Shown: piece by piece, positions 29,961 to 42,422 of the stretch
Layout of the letters: each line of letters opens with the position of its first letter
How positions within the stretch are numbered: position 1 is the first letter of the stretch
NCBI GenBank assembly: GCA_030652115.1
Contig: JAUSBK010000007.1
Span: 124,001 to 188,000 of the forward strand
Direction of reading: 5' to 3'
Source: Coriobacteriia bacterium
GTDB lineage: Bacteria; Actinomycetota; Coriobacteriia; Anaerosomatales; Anaerosomataceae
Length of the DNA: 64,000 bases
The notes under the pieces: model-generated
What the model saw: only the letters and a program-made list of their open reading frames with translations
What the model was told of the DNA's origin: nothing
Databases searched by the model: none
Made by a program: the position numbers and the translations under genes

Positions 29961-31859
29961 TTGGCCGACACGCCAGGCACCGTAGGCCGCAGCATGCTGC
30001 AGTCGCTCAAGAACGATCCCTCGGTGAGGGACCGCAAGGTCGCGCCGGGCACCGCGCGCCGCATCATGCGTTACGTGCGGCCGTATCGATGGCGGCTCGC
30101 CGTCTTCCTGGCGTTCGTGACGATCGACGCTGCGATCGTGGCGATCGACCCGCTCATCTATCGCGACATCATCAACCGCGGCATCCTCGGTGGTGATGCG
30201 CAGCGGGTGATACTGATGGCCGCGCTCGTGGCCGGGCTGTCGGTGATCAACGCCGGAGTCCTGCTTGTCCAGCGGTGGGCCGCCATGGCGGTCGGGCAGG
30301 GCCTCATCTACGACCTGCGCACGCAGGTCTACGCGCATGTCCAGCGCATGGGGCTTGCGTTCTTCGTCCGCACGCAGACCGGCGCACTGGTGAGCCGTCT
30401 CGACAACGACGTCGTCGGTGCCGAGAACGCGCTCACCAACGTGCTCTCGAGCGTCATCGGCAACATAATCCGGGTGGCGTTTGTGCTCATCGCTATGTTC
30501 GCGCTGTCCTGGCGCCTGACGCTACTCGCGCTCGTGTTGCTACCGCTATTCGCGCTGCCGGCCCGATGGCTCGGGCGCCGCATCCAGGCCATTACACGAG
30601 AGGGTTACGACCTCGCGGCGCAGATGAACACCACGATGGTCGAGCGCTTCAACGTGGCCGGCGCGCTTCTCGTGACGCTCTTCGGCCGCGCTGCCGAGGA
30701 GGACAGCACCTTCGCGGCCAAGGCCGGACGCGTGCGCGATATCGCGATCACGCGAGGGCTGTACGGTCGCATCTTCTTCGTCTCGCTCACGCTCACCGCG
30801 GCTCTGGCCACGGCACTCGTCTACGGTTGGGGCGGGGTGCTCGCCGTGAGGGGGTTGCTCGACGTCGGTACCGTGGTGGCGCTCACCGCCTACCTCGGCC
30901 GTTTGTACGCGCCGCTCACCGCGCTATCGAACGTTCACGTGGACGTGATGACCGCGCTCGTGTCGTTCGAGCGCGTCTTCGAGGTGCTGGATGTCGAACC
31001 GCTCGTTCCCGAGCGTGCTGGAGCAGTCGCGATCCCGCGCGGACCGGCGCGCGTGGAGTTCGACGACGTGTCGTTCTCGTACCCGACGGCGAGCGAGGTT
31101 TCGCTCGCGTCGCTCGAGTCGGTCTCGGTACCCGAAGCGCCGAGCGCACACGTGGTGCTTCGTGACATCAGCTTCGTGGCCGAGCCGGGCCAGCTCGTGG
31201 CGCTTGTGGGCCCGTCGGGCTCGGGCAAGACCACGATGAGCAACCTCATCCCGCGTCTGTACGACGTGCGACACGGCGCGGTGCGCATTCACGGGATCGA
31301 CGTGCGTGACGCCACGACCGAATCGCTCCGCAACGTGGTGAGCATGGTCACGCAAGACCCCCACATGTTCCACGATACGATCCGTGCCAACCTGCTCTAC
31401 GCCAACCCGGGCGCGACCGACGATGAGCTGCGCGATGCACTCGCCGGCGCGCAGATCCTGCCGTTGGTCGAGTCTCTGCCGGAGGGCCTGGACACGATGG
31501 TCGGCGATCGTGGCTACCGTCTCTCCGGTGGCGAGAAGCAGCGGATCGCGATCGCACGGCTCCTGCTCAAAGCGCCGGATGTGGTGGTGCTCGACGAGGC
31601 GACCGCGCATCTGGATTCTGAGTCCGAGGTCGCGGTACAGCGTGCGCTCAAGACGGCCCTGGCCGGACGTACGTCGATCGTGATCGCACATCGGCTGTCC
31701 ACGATCCGGGACGCCGATCAGATACTGGTGATCAGCAACGGGATGATCATGGAGCATGGGCGACACGAGGAGCTGCTCGAAGCGGGGGGACTCTACGCCG
31801 AGCTGTACCGGACGCAGTTCCGCTCAAGTACAAGCGAGGCACTCGATCAGCCGCGTTGA
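29961..31859 (+). CDS. ABC exporter half-transporter (membrane and ATPase fused)
   Basis: A 632-residue type IV exporter: six membrane helices (about residues 45-330) followed by the ATPase with Walker [15 protein letters not shown]-loop [11 protein letters not shown], signature [16 protein letters not shown], Walker [12 protein letters not shown] and H-loop IVIAHRLST. An unusually long insertion (about residues 375-400) sits at the start of the nucleotide domain. TTG start with GGAGG upstream. MsbA/multidrug-like; the cargo is unknown. It is a single gene, so it acts as a homodimer. Confidence 0.9.
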   Translation: MADTPGTVGRSMLQSLKNDPSVRDRKVAPGTARRIMRYVRPYRWRLAVFLAFVTIDAAIVAIDPLIYRDIINRGILGGDAQRVILMAALVAGLSVINAGVLLVQRWAAMAVGQGLIYDLRTQVYAHVQRMGLAFFVRTQTGALVSRLDNDVVGAENALTNVLSSVIGNIIRVAFVLIAMFALSWRLTLLALVLLPLFALPARWLGRRIQAITREGYDLAAQMNTTMVERFNVAGALLVTLFGRAAEEDSTFAAKAGRVRDIAITRGLYGRIFFVSLTLTAALATALVYGWGGVLAVRGLLDVGTVVALTAYLGRLYAPLTALSNVHVDVMTALVSFERVFEVLDVEPLVPERAGAVAIPRGPARVEFDDVSFSYPTASEVSLASLESVSVPEAPSAHVVLRDISFVAEPGQLVALVGPSGSGKTTMSNLIPRLYDVRHGAVRIHGIDVRDATTESLRNVVSMVTQDPHMFHDTIRANLLYANPGATDDELRDALAGAQILPLVESLPEGLDTMVGDRGYRLSGGEKQRIAIARLLLKAPDVVVLDEATAHLDSESEVAVQRALKTALAGRTSIVIAHRLSTIRDADQILVISNGMIMEHGRHEELLEAGGLYAELYRTQFRSSTSEALDQPR

Positions 31860-31927
31860 TTCGCCCGACCGAGGAGCACCGATAGGCCGTCGCCTCGGCA
31901 AGGCATTGGACGATAGGCACCCTTCAC

Positions 31928-33073
31928 CTACGAGAGCAGCGGACTGATCGCGTTGATCGCCAGGCCGATCGCGATGCTGCCGAAGAAGAAGAGTCCCGTG
32001 ATGATCCAGGTCGCTCGTCTTCCGAAGAGCGGGAAGAGCAGCGCGATCGATGAGATGCAGATCCCATTGCCTGCGAGCGTCAGCGCGATCGCATGCCCCA
32101 TCGGCAGGCCCATCTTCATGAGCGGCTCGAGCATCAGCACGTCTTCACCCGAGCAAAGGAACAGCGGCAGCCCGATGCCGGAGGCCAGCACAAGTCCGAG
32201 GAAGCTGCTCGACAGGTAGTCGCCAACGATCCGCGGCGGTAGGTACACCGTGATCACCGTGCCCAGAATCGTGCCGATCAGGATGTACGGCGTGAGGTAG
32301 CTCAGCAGCCTGAACGCCGACTCCCAGATGGGTCTCGAGCCGTCGAGGCTCATGCCGCCGCTACATCCCTTGCACGACAGAACGCCGGCCTCCGGAGCCG
32401 CCTGGTCGACCTCGCCGGCGAACCGCTCGACCACGTATCCGGCGATGTAGGCGAGCAGCCAAACGGAAACGATGCGCCACATCGTGTACTCCCAGCCGAG
32501 CACGCCGTAGCCGAACGAGATCACGAACGGGTTCAGTACCGGCACGATGACCATGAAGCAGACCACCGCTCGCAGCGGGACCCGTTTGGTGGCAAGCAGG
32601 CTGTACGAGAAGGGGACCGCCGCGCAGCTGCAGATCGGCATGATCGAGGCGAAGATGCCCGCACCGAACATGCTGGTGGGCATCAGCTTCGCGCGCTTGT
32701 GGAGCAGCCTCGCGATGATCGCGGACAACACGCAGCCGAACACGAAGAAGGGGAGCACCTTGATGCTGAACGACACGAGGATGTCCCAGAACACCGGCGC
32801 GTGCTCGCCCTTGACCTCGGTGTCGACCTTCGTGCAGACCGTGCAGTAGATGTAGAGCGCCACCGAGAAGATCGACACGACCCACACGATGATCTTCTTC
32901 GCTCGGTCCGACATCGGGAGCCCCAGCCGCGGGCGCATCGCCTGCCACCACTGCTCGACCGCTGCACTGCGCTTCCGCAGGAACCAGACGATCAGCGTCG
33001 CGCCGTAGATGACCGACAGCACACTACCGATGTACGTATATGTGCTCTCAACCGCGTCGATGAACTCCTGCAT
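31928..33073 (-). CDS. DUF318-type permease (ArsP/YraQ-like heavy-metal efflux permease)
   Basis: A 381-residue, ten-helix permease with the paired repeats of the DUF318/ArsP family: FASIMPICSCAAVPFSYSLL in the first half and ASGIGLPLFLCSGEDVLML in the second. A cytoplasmic loop carries SCKGCSGG, a possible thiol metal site. The ATG at 33073 follows GGGGGG. Family members export organoarsenicals or heavy metals (Cu/Zn); the substrate here is unproven. The 293 bases between this start and the next gene contain no recognisable feature. Confidence 0.82.
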   Translation of the reverse strand: MQEFIDAVESTYTYIGSVLSVIYGATLIVWFLRKRSAAVEQWWQAMRPRLGLPMSDRAKKIIVWVVSIFSVALYIYCTVCTKVDTEVKGEHAPVFWDILVSFSIKVLPFFVFGCVLSAIIARLLHKRAKLMPTSMFGAGIFASIMPICSCAAVPFSYSLLATKRVPLRAVVCFMVIVPVLNPFVISFGYGVLGWEYTMWRIVSVWLLAYIAGYVVERFAGEVDQAAPEAGVLSCKGCSGGMSLDGSRPIWESAFRLLSYLTPYILIGTILGTVITVYLPPRIVGDYLSSSFLGLVLASGIGLPLFLCSGEDVLMLEPLMKMGLPMGHAIALTLAGNGICISSIALLFPLFGRRATWIITGLFFFGSIAIGLAINAISPLLS

Positions 33074-33366
33074 GATCCCCCCGGATCTCCCCTGGCGCAC
33101 TGCCCCGTATCACTACTGCCGATCGAGCGATCGTCCCCCCCGCCGCGAGTGCGCTCGACGGTAGGTCGGCCAACCCGAGCACGAATGTGTAGCTGTCGAG
33201 CACCGTACCCCGACGCGCCGCTCCCGCCAAGTCGCAGACGTACGCGCGCGTCATTCCCTTCGGTGGCGGCGCACCACTTCGGCTCCATCCCGGTCTTAAG
33301 CCCGAGCGGCAACTCGGCTATGGTAGCAGTGTCCGCGAGGGGCGGTCATCACGGGAGGGAGCGTTC

Positions 33367-34062
33367 ATGCGCACGCACTGCCTTCAACACATCGCGGTCG
33401 AGGGACCTGCGTACATCGCCGAGTGGCTTGCCGCAGGGGGCCACGAACTCACCATCACGCGCCAGTATGAGGGCGAGTCACTGCCCGAACCGTCGGCCGT
33501 GGACCTGCTCGTGGTCATGGGCGGGCCGATGGGGGCGAACGACGACGCCACCGTGCCATGGCTCGCCGCCGAGGTGGCGTTCATCCGCGATGTGATCGAA
33601 GCCGGCACGCCGGTCCTCGGTGTGTGCCTCGGCGCGCAACTCGTGGCCCGCGCGCTCGGCGCCGCCGTCCACCCGAATCCCGAGTTGGAGATCGGGTGGT
33701 TCCCCGTGCGATCCGTCGCGCCGGCGTCCGACGACGTGTTCTCATTCCCTGCCGAGCTGACGGTATTCCACTGGCACGGAGACACGTTCGAGCTGCCCGA
33801 AGGCGCTGTGCTGCTTGCGAGCAGCGATGCCTGCGCGAATCAGGCGTTCCAGTACGGCGACCGGGTGATCGCCCTGCAGTGCCACCTCGAGGTCACGCCG
33901 GTGGCCGTTGCGGGCATGACGTACCTGTTCGCCGAGCACCTTCGGCCGGCGCCACACGTGCAGACCGAGGACGAGATCCTGGAGGCCCCTTGCGTGGGCT
34001 ACGCGGTCAGCAACGCGCTGATGAGCGAGGTACTGGCCTTTCTCACGCGCGAGCGCAGGTAG
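33367..34062 (+). CDS. class I glutamine amidotransferase-like protein
   Basis: A 231-residue stand-alone GATase1: the nucleophile elbow VLGVCLGAQLVARALG with its Cys, the catalytic His-Glu in ALQCHLEVTP, and the oxyanion strand VVMGGPMGAND. Similar single-domain proteins act as gamma-glutamyl hydrolases or are annotated as GMP synthase-like. It is not the GuaA subunit, because no synthetase domain follows. ATG start with GGGAGGGAG upstream. Confidence 0.86.
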   Translation: MRTHCLQHIAVEGPAYIAEWLAAGGHELTITRQYEGESLPEPSAVDLLVVMGGPMGANDDATVPWLAAEVAFIRDVIEAGTPVLGVCLGAQLVARALGAAVHPNPELEIGWFPVRSVAPASDDVFSFPAELTVFHWHGDTFELPEGAVLLASSDACANQAFQYGDRVIALQCHLEVTPVAVAGMTYLFAEHLRPAPHVQTEDEILEAPCVGYAVSNALMSEVLAFLTRERR

Positions 34063-34146
34063 GCGCCACGCCGACGGTCGCATGTCGGCGCCGCTGGTAT
34101 ACTGGAACGCGCACGGTGATGCAGTCACTGCGGGAAGGGGAGCGCC

Positions 34147-34500
34147 ATGAAGTTCCTTCTTCGTATGGCCGTTTCGGCGGCCGCGATCTTCGGCGTTGCG
34201 TATCTGTCGGACGGCTGGCTGCTGAAGGTGGACTCGTTCTGGCCGGCTGCGGTCATCGCGGCTATCGTGCTCGCGCTCGTCAACGCGATCGTGAAGCCGA
34301 TCGTGAGCTTCTTCTCGCTCCCGGTCACGTTCCTCACCCTCGGCCTGTTCTCGCTCGTGATCAACGCCGGCATGCTCTATCTCGTCGCGTGGGTCGTGGA
34401 CGGTGTCCACACGACCGGCTTCATACAGACGGTCCTCGCCGCAATCGTCATCGCGATCGTAAGCTCGGTCGCCGGCGCGCTGCTCTCCAAGGAGGACTAA
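34147..34500 (+). CDS. YvlD/phage-holin-family four-helix membrane protein
   Basis: A 117-residue YvlD-type (phage holin family 4-like) protein with four membrane helices and the family signature ALVNAIVKPIVSFFSLPVTFLTLGLF. Despite the name, most family members are chromosomal envelope-stress proteins, not lysis holins. ATG with GGAAGGGG upstream; a TATACT hexamer at 34098-34103 may be the -10. It lies 10 bases before rapZ. Confidence 0.85.
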   Translation: MKFLLRMAVSAAAIFGVAYLSDGWLLKVDSFWPAAVIAAIVLALVNAIVKPIVSFFSLPVTFLTLGLFSLVINAGMLYLVAWVVDGVHTTGFIQTVLAAIVIAIVSSVAGALLSKED

Positions 34501-34510
34501 GAGGCCCGGT

Positions 34511-35425
34511 ATGAGCGAGGACACCGGCATCGACGAACCGTGCGGGACCGCCGAGGGCGATCTCGTCCTCATCACGGGCATGTCCGGGGCCGGCAGGAGC
34601 GAGGCGATCCATACCTTTGAGGACCTCGGCTACTTCTGCATCGACAACCTGCCGCCTGCACTGATCGGGCAACTCGTGTCGCTCACCGCCCTCCCCGGTA
34701 GCCGAGTGCGCCGCATCGCCGTGGTGTGCGACGTCCGCGGCGGCGACTTCTTCCGGGAGCTTGCCGCCGAGCTCGACGACCTCGAACTGGTCGGTCATCC
34801 GTTCCGCATCCTGTTCCTCACCGCTGATGACCGCACGCTCGTGCATCGCTTCAAGGAGACGCGCCGTCGCCATCCGCTCGCCGAGATGGGGGCCGTCGCT
34901 GACGGCATAGCGGCGGAGCGCAAACTCGTCGAGGCTGTTCGCGAGCGCGCCGACCTCATCATCGACACAAGCACGCTCCGCCCCCAGGAGCTCCGCACGC
35001 TGATCCGCGAGAAGTTCATCTCCGATGGCGCCGAAGCGCAGCTCACCGTCACGGTCTCGTCGTTCGGCTTCAAGTACGGTCTGCCGATCGATGCCGACAT
35101 CGTGATGGACGTGCGCTTCCTTCCCAACCCGTTCTACATCGACCGTCTGCGCACCAAGACCGGCCTCGATCGCCCGGTTCGCGCCTTCGTGCTCGACAAG
35201 TCCGAGACCACTGTGTTCCTCGACCGGTGGTTCGCGATGCTCGATCTCCTGCTGCCCAACTTCGTAGCCGAAGGCAAGACGCAGCTCAACATCGCGCTGG
35301 GCTGCACGGGCGGACAGCATCGTAGCGTGGTCCTCGCTGAGCGCACCGCTGACTTCGTCCGCTCGCTCGGCTATCCGGTCTCCGTGAGCCATCGCGACAT
35401 CACCAAAGACCGGTCGCGCTCATGA
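34511..35425 (+). CDS. rapZ: RapZ/YvcJ family nucleotide-binding protein
   Basis: A 304-residue RapZ: Walker A-like GMSGAGRSEAIHTFEDLGYFC with Arg in place of the usual Lys (normal in actinobacterial members), DNLPPALIGQL, and the C-terminal GlcN6P-binding region GCTGGQHRSVVLAE. In enterobacteria it is an RNase adaptor for glmS control; in actinobacteria the role is unclear. It overlaps yvcK by four bases. Confidence 0.94.
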   Translation: MSEDTGIDEPCGTAEGDLVLITGMSGAGRSEAIHTFEDLGYFCIDNLPPALIGQLVSLTALPGSRVRRIAVVCDVRGGDFFRELAAELDDLELVGHPFRILFLTADDRTLVHRFKETRRRHPLAEMGAVADGIAAERKLVEAVRERADLIIDTSTLRPQELRTLIREKFISDGAEAQLTVTVSSFGFKYGLPIDADIVMDVRFLPNPFYIDRLRTKTGLDRPVRAFVLDKSETTVFLDRWFAMLDLLLPNFVAEGKTQLNIALGCTGGQHRSVVLAERTADFVRSLGYPVSVSHRDITKDRSRS

Positions 35426-36344
35426 GGCGGCGCTCGGCGGTCGCCATCGGTGGAGGCACGGGGCTTCCCCTCGTCCTCGGCTGCCTGCTGCGCGGGGAGT
35501 TCGACGTGACCGCGGTCGTGACCGTGGCCGACGACGGCGGAAGCTCCGGACAGCTCCGTCGCGAGCTCGGCATGCTCCCACCGGGAGATATCCGCAACTG
35601 CCTCGTGGCGCTCGCCGATCCGGAAAGCGAGCTCGCCCGCGTCTTCCAGTACCGCTTCGCCGAGGGGGAGGGGCTCGCCGGCCACGCGCTCGGCAACCTC
35701 ATCATCGCGGCGCTCGCGGATCTGGAGGGCGGGTTTGCCGAGGCGGTCGAGGAGGCAGGCCGGCTGCTCGGCGTGCGGGGTCGCGTGCTTCCCTCAACGA
35801 TCGCCGACGTGGCGCTCTCCGGCCGCGACGCAGCCGGTCGTCTCGTGAAGGGCCAGGCGAAGCTCGCCGAAAGCGATGGACCGGTCACCACCGTGTGTCT
35901 CGATCGGCCGTCCGTGCCGGCCTATCCCCCGGCGCTCGAGGCGCTTCGTACCGCCGATGTGATCGTCGTCGGGCCGGGCAGCCTGTTCACGAGCGTGATC
36001 CCGAACTTCCTCGTGGACGGCATCGCCGGGGCGGTCGCCGAAAGCGATGCCACCGTCGTCTACGTCTGCAACGTCGGGAACCTGCGCGGCGAGACGAGCG
36101 GGATGGACGCGGCCGACCACGTAGAGGCCCTCCTGCGCCACGGCCTGACCGGCCTGATCGACGTCGTGCTCGTAGACTCGGCGGTCTCGCACGAGGACGG
36201 GCTGCACGTGACGGGCGGGCCGGACGTGCTCGCCCGCATCGAGGCGCTCGGCATGCGCGCATGTGCTGCGGACCTCTCCGACCATGCGGACCCCATGCGC
36301 CACGACCCCGACCGTCTGTTCGCTGCGCTTGCGGAGGTGTGGTG

Positions 36345-36345
<1 letters not shown>
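35422..36345 (+). CDS. yvcK: gluconeogenesis factor YvcK family protein (UDP-sugar-binding)
   Basis: A 307-residue CofD-like Rossmann protein starting VAIGGGTGLPLVLGCL, with VADDGGSSGQLRRELGMLPPGDIRN and VVGPGSLFTSVIPN. YvcK binds UDP-GlcNAc and is needed for growth on gluconeogenic carbon sources and for cell-wall coordination. It overlaps rapZ upstream and whiA downstream, the standard order. Confidence 0.95.
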
Positions 36346-38388
<2,043 letters not shown>

Positions 38389-38402
38389 GAGGCAGCTGCC
38401 GG

Positions 38403-38440
38403 GCGAGGCGTCCTTGAAATCGAGGGCGCCTCGCTTGTTG
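38403..38440 (+). terminator. hairpin between gap and pgk (terminator or attenuator)
   Basis: GCGAGGCG (38403-38410) pairs with CGCCTCGC (38427-38434), extended inward by TCC/GGG with one wobble, giving an 11-pair stem with a ten-base loop and a TTGTTG tail. The tail is weak, so partial termination that lowers pgk relative to gap is more likely than a full stop. Confidence 0.55.
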
Positions 38441-38475
38441 AAAGGTCCCGTTCTGAGCACGAGCCGGGAGGTCGC

Positions 38476-39666
38476 ATGTTCTCAAAGAAGACCGTGAAGG
38501 ACGTCGATGTGCGTGGAAAGCGTGTGCTCGTGCGCGTCGACTTCAACGTGCCGCTCGCCGGTGATGCCGTCACCGACGACATGCGCATCCGCGCGGCGCT
38601 GCCCACGATCCGCTACCTCATCGACCACGGCGCGCGCGTTGTGCTCGTCTCGCACCTCGGCAGGCCCAAGGGCGAGCCGGACCCGCAGTTCTCGCTCAAG
38701 CCCGTCCGCCGGGCGCTGCAGCGGCTCATCGGCCGCAATGTGGCGTTCTCTCCCGACATCGTCGGACCGGAGGCCGAGGAGACCGTAGGTCGCATGATCG
38801 ACGGCGAGATCCTCATGCTCGAGAACGTGCGGTTCGATCCGGGCGAGAAGGCCAACGACCCGGAGTTCGCGCGCAAGCTCGCGGCACTGGGCGAGATCTT
38901 CGTGAACGACGCCTTCGGCGCTGCTCACCGGGCACACGCGTCGACCGCGGGCGTGGCGGCGTACCTGCCGGCATACGCGGGCATGTTGCTCGCCCGTGAG
39001 GTGGAGACGCTCACCCGCATCCTCACCGAGCCGGACCGCCCGTTCGTGGCCATCCTCGGTGGGAGCAAGGTGAGCGACAAGTTCGGCGTGATCGACAAGC
39101 TCATCGAGGTCTGCGATACGGTGCTCATCGGTGGCGGCATGGCGTTCACCTTCCTGGTGGCCAAGGGCCTCGAGGTGGGCAACTCGATCGTCGAGGCCGA
39201 CTGGGTCGAGCCGGCCAAGCAGATGCTCGAGAAGGCGCGCACCACCAACGTGGAGCTCGTTTTGCCCACCGACTTCGTGATCGCCGCGGAGATGACCGAG
39301 GACGCCGAGACCCGGATCGTCGGCCGGGAGGAGATTCCCGTCGGCATGATGGGTCTCGACATCGGCCCGAGCACGATCGAGCTCTACAAGGGCGATGTTG
39401 CGTCCGCCAAGACGATCTTCTGGAACGGGCCCATGGGCGTCTTCGAGATGACGCCTTTTGAGACCGGCACGAAGGAGGTCGCCGTCGCAGTCGGGCGCAA
39501 CGGCCGCGCCGTGTCGGTGATCGGCGGCGGCGACTCGGTGGCCGCGCTCAAGAAGTTCGGCCTCGAGGATCGCGTGACGTTCGTCTCGACCGGAGGCGGT
39601 GCGTCGATGAAGCTGCTCGAGGGTGCGGCGCTTCCGGGCGTCGACGCGCTCATGGACAAGGAGTAG
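38476..39666 (+). CDS. pgk: phosphoglycerate kinase
   Basis: A 396-residue PGK: RVLVRVDFNVPL near the start, VLVSHLGRPKGEPD, AILGGSKVSDKFGVIDKL, WNGPMGVFE, and the C-terminal STGGGASMKLLEG. ATG with GGGAGG upstream, 8 bases before tpiA. Confidence 0.97.
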   Translation: MFSKKTVKDVDVRGKRVLVRVDFNVPLAGDAVTDDMRIRAALPTIRYLIDHGARVVLVSHLGRPKGEPDPQFSLKPVRRALQRLIGRNVAFSPDIVGPEAEETVGRMIDGEILMLENVRFDPGEKANDPEFARKLAALGEIFVNDAFGAAHRAHASTAGVAAYLPAYAGMLLAREVETLTRILTEPDRPFVAILGGSKVSDKFGVIDKLIEVCDTVLIGGGMAFTFLVAKGLEVGNSIVEADWVEPAKQMLEKARTTNVELVLPTDFVIAAEMTEDAETRIVGREEIPVGMMGLDIGPSTIELYKGDVASAKTIFWNGPMGVFEMTPFETGTKEVAVAVGRNGRAVSVIGGGDSVAALKKFGLEDRVTFVSTGGGASMKLLEGAALPGVDALMDKE

Positions 39667-39674
39667 GAGTCCCC

Positions 39675-40442
39675 ATGGAACGAAAGATGCTCGTCGCGGG
39701 CAACTGGAAGATGTACACCACATCGGGCGAGGGGGCCGTGCTCATCCAGGACCTCGCCGATCGCGTGCGCGAGGTTTGGGACGACGTGGAGGTGGCTGTC
39801 TGCCCGCCCTTCACGGGCCTCAGGGCCGCGTCCACGGTCATCGAGCTCGACAAGCTCACCATCGCGCTCGGCGCGCAGGACATGCACTGGGAGGCCGAGG
39901 GAGCCTTCACCGGCGCCATCGCGCCGCAGATGCTCACCGAGCTCAGATGCGACTACGTCATCATCGGCCACTCGGAGCGCCGGGAGTTTTTCGGCGAAAC
40001 CAACGAGACCGTCAACCGCAAGGTGCGGGCGGCCTTCGCGGCCGGACTCGTGCCGATCATGTGCTGCGGTGAGAGCCTCGCGGTCCGCGACGCGCTCGAG
40101 ACCGAGTCGTTCGTGCGCACGCAGGTGCTCGAGGGCGCTGCCGGGCTTGAGCCGGCCGAGGCAGCCAAGCTCGTGATCGCCTACGAGCCGATCTGGGCGA
40201 TCGGCACCGGCCGCACGCCCACGCCCGAGGCCGCGAACGACGTGTGTCGCACCATCCGCGCCACCATCGGCGCGATGTACGGGCCTCCCGCCGCGATGGC
40301 CGTGCGCGTGCTCTACGGCGGCTCGGTCAAGGCCGAGAACGCGAAGATGTTCTTCAACGAGCCCGACATCGACGGCGGACTCGTGGGCGGGGCGGCACTC
40401 AATGCCGACTCGTTCGCCGACATCGCAAGAGCGGCCCTGTAA
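39675..40442 (+). CDS. tpiA: triosephosphate isomerase
   Basis: A 255-residue TIM barrel: GNWKMYT (catalytic Lys), IIGHSERREFF (His), AYEPIWAIGTGRTP (Glu), and the phosphate loop LYGGSVKAEN. ATG with GGAG upstream; gpmI starts one base after its stop. Confidence 0.97.
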   Translation: MERKMLVAGNWKMYTTSGEGAVLIQDLADRVREVWDDVEVAVCPPFTGLRAASTVIELDKLTIALGAQDMHWEAEGAFTGAIAPQMLTELRCDYVIIGHSERREFFGETNETVNRKVRAAFAAGLVPIMCCGESLAVRDALETESFVRTQVLEGAAGLEPAEAAKLVIAYEPIWAIGTGRTPTPEAANDVCRTIRATIGAMYGPPAAMAVRVLYGGSVKAENAKMFFNEPDIDGGLVGGAALNADSFADIARAAL

Positions 40443-40443
40443 G

Positions 40444-41991
40444 GTGGCCTCGCGTCCCCCGGTCGCGCTCATCATCATGGACGGGTTCGGCATGGCCGAG
40501 CCCGGTCCGGGCAACGCGATCTCGCTCGCGCGCACGCCCAACCTTGACGCGCTCTTCGCCGAGTGTCCCTGGACGACGCTGCTCTCGAGCGGGCTCGCCG
40601 TGGGCCTGCCCGAGGGACAGATGGGCAACTCCGAGGTGGGCCACCTGAACATGGGTGCGGGGCGCGTGGTCTATCAGGAGCTCACGCGCATCGATGCTGC
40701 GATCGCCGATGGGTCGATTCTCGACAACGCCGTGCTCGCCGAGACGATCGACACCGCGGTGGCCGCCGGCGGCGCGGTGCACTTCATGGGGCTCGTCTCG
40801 GACGGTGGCGTCCACTCGCACCAGGAGCACCTCTACGCGCTGGTGCGCATGGCGGCGGCCCAGGGCGCGACCCGCGTCTTCGTGCACGCGTTCCTCGACG
40901 GCCGCGATGTGCCGCCTTCAAGTGGCCTCGAGTACGTATGCGCACTCGAAAGCGTGCTCGCCGACCTGGGCGTCGGTCACGTGGCGACCGTGATGGGGCG
41001 CTACTACGCGATGGACCGCGACAACCGGTGGGAGCGCGTGGAGAAGGCCTGGCGCGCCATGGTTCTCGGCGAGGGCGTGCCCGCCGAGTCCGCGACCGGA
41101 GCCATCGAGGCGTCCTACGAAGCGGGCGTGACCGACGAGTTCGTGGTGCCCGCAGTCGTGACCACCGATGGCAAACCGGTGGCGCGGGTGCGGGGCGACG
41201 ACGCCCTCATCTTCTTCAACTTCCGGCCCGACCGTGCCCGGGAGATCACCCGTGCGTTCGTCGACCCGGCGTTCACGGGCTTCGTGCGCGCACACGTCCC
41301 AGCGGTCCAGCTCGTCTGCCTCACCGAGTACGACCCCACGATCCCGGCACCGATCGCCTTCCCCAAGGACCTCCCGTGCTGCGTGCTGGCCGACGTTCTC
41401 GCCGAGGCGGGCCTGCGCCAGCTGCACATCGCGGAGACCGAGAAGTACGCGCACGTGACGTTCTTCTTCAACGGAGGCGCCGAGGCGCCGAAAACGGGTG
41501 AGGAGCGCGTTCTCGTCCCGAGCCCGAAGGTCGCCACGTACGATCATCAGCCCGAGATGAGCGCCCCAGAGGTGACCCGTCGTCTCGTGGATGCCATCTC
41601 GGAGGGCCGCGCCGACTTCTACGTCGTGAACTACGCGAACTGCGACATGGTGGGACACACCGGCGTCCTTGACGCGGCGGTCGCGGCCGTCGAAGCGGTG
41701 GACGCGGGCGTCGGCGCGGTGGTGGCCGCGGTGCGCGACATGGGCGGCTCAGTCATCATCACCGCCGACCACGGTAACGCCGAGAAGATGTTCGACCCGA
41801 GGACAGACGGTGCCTTCACCGCTCATACGTTGAGTCCGGTGCCGTTCATCTGCATCTCGCCGGACGTCCCCGAAGTGGCCGACGGCGGCATCCTCGCCGA
41901 TGTGGCTCCCTCGGTCTGCGCGCTGCTCGGCATCGCGGTGCCGACCGAGTGGACTGGCACCTCACTGCTGCGGGGTATACCGCGCGTCTGA
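40444..41991 (+). CDS. gpmI: 2,3-bisphosphoglycerate-independent phosphoglycerate mutase
   Basis: A 515-residue iPGM of the alkaline phosphatase superfamily: metal site ALIIMDGFG, the phosphoserine in QMGNSEVGHLNMGAG, HAFLDGRDVPP, and the C-terminal metal cluster (NCDMVGHTG, ITADHGNAEKM). GTG start one base after tpiA, with no room for its own promoter, so it is translationally coupled. Confidence 0.96.
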   Translation: MASRPPVALIIMDGFGMAEPGPGNAISLARTPNLDALFAECPWTTLLSSGLAVGLPEGQMGNSEVGHLNMGAGRVVYQELTRIDAAIADGSILDNAVLAETIDTAVAAGGAVHFMGLVSDGGVHSHQEHLYALVRMAAAQGATRVFVHAFLDGRDVPPSSGLEYVCALESVLADLGVGHVATVMGRYYAMDRDNRWERVEKAWRAMVLGEGVPAESATGAIEASYEAGVTDEFVVPAVVTTDGKPVARVRGDDALIFFNFRPDRAREITRAFVDPAFTGFVRAHVPAVQLVCLTEYDPTIPAPIAFPKDLPCCVLADVLAEAGLRQLHIAETEKYAHVTFFFNGGAEAPKTGEERVLVPSPKVATYDHQPEMSAPEVTRRLVDAISEGRADFYVVNYANCDMVGHTGVLDAAVAAVEAVDAGVGAVVAAVRDMGGSVIITADHGNAEKMFDPRTDGAFTAHTLSPVPFICISPDVPEVADGGILADVAPSVCALLGIAVPTEWTGTSLLRGIPRV

Positions 41992-41999
41992 TTTGACCC

Positions 42000-42029
42000 T
42001 TGAGCTGGACCGTGCCTCACGTCTATACT
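42000..42029 (+). promoter_or_regulatory. candidate secG promoter
   Basis: TTGAGC (42000-42005) and TATACT (42024-42029) with an 18-base spacer, right after gpmI. This allows secG to be transcribed independently of the glycolytic genes. Confidence 0.6.
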
Positions 42030-42087
42030 GACACGGCTTGCTTCGACTGACTCGCCGTTTCATCGCGGCGTCACCAAGGAGAGTACC

Positions 42088-42333
42088 GTGAACGTTGTTG
42101 CATATATCGCACTGGCTATCCACGCAATATGCGCTATCGGCCTCGTTGTATTCGTTCTTCTGCACTCCGGCAAGGGGACGGGCGTCTCGTCCCTGTTCGG
42201 TGCCGGCATGCCGGCCTCGGCCACCGGCACCGGCATGATCGAGAAGAACCTCGATCGCATCACGGTCGGCTTCGCCGCAGGTTACGGCGTTACGGCGCTT
42301 GTGCTGATGCTGGCCTATCGCCCCGGCGTGTAG
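42088..42333 (+). CDS. secG: protein-export membrane protein SecG
   Basis: An 81-residue, two-helix SecG: IALAIHAICAIGLVVFVLLHSGKGTGVSSLFG contains the helix and the conserved HSGKGTG loop. GTG start with AAGGAG upstream. The gap-pgk-tpi-secG order is widespread in actinobacteria. Non-essential third subunit of the SecYEG channel. Confidence 0.93.
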   Translation: MNVVAYIALAIHAICAIGLVVFVLLHSGKGTGVSSLFGAGMPASATGTGMIEKNLDRITVGFAAGYGVTALVLMLAYRPGV

Positions 42334-42359
42334 TATCACGCGCCCTGGCTGCGCATTGA

Positions 42360-42395
42360 ATGAGGCCCGCCGAACCGGCGGGCCTCATGCTTTTT
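42360..42395 (+). terminator. intrinsic terminator after secG
   Basis: A 13-pair GC-rich stem (ATGAGGCCCGCCG at 42360-42372 with CGGCGGGCCTCAT at 42376-42388), a three-base loop and a TTTTT tract at 42391-42395. It closes the glycolysis/secG transcript. Confidence 0.93.
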
Positions 42396-42422
42396 CGAGG
42401 GTTCCCGGAGGGGGCTCCACGC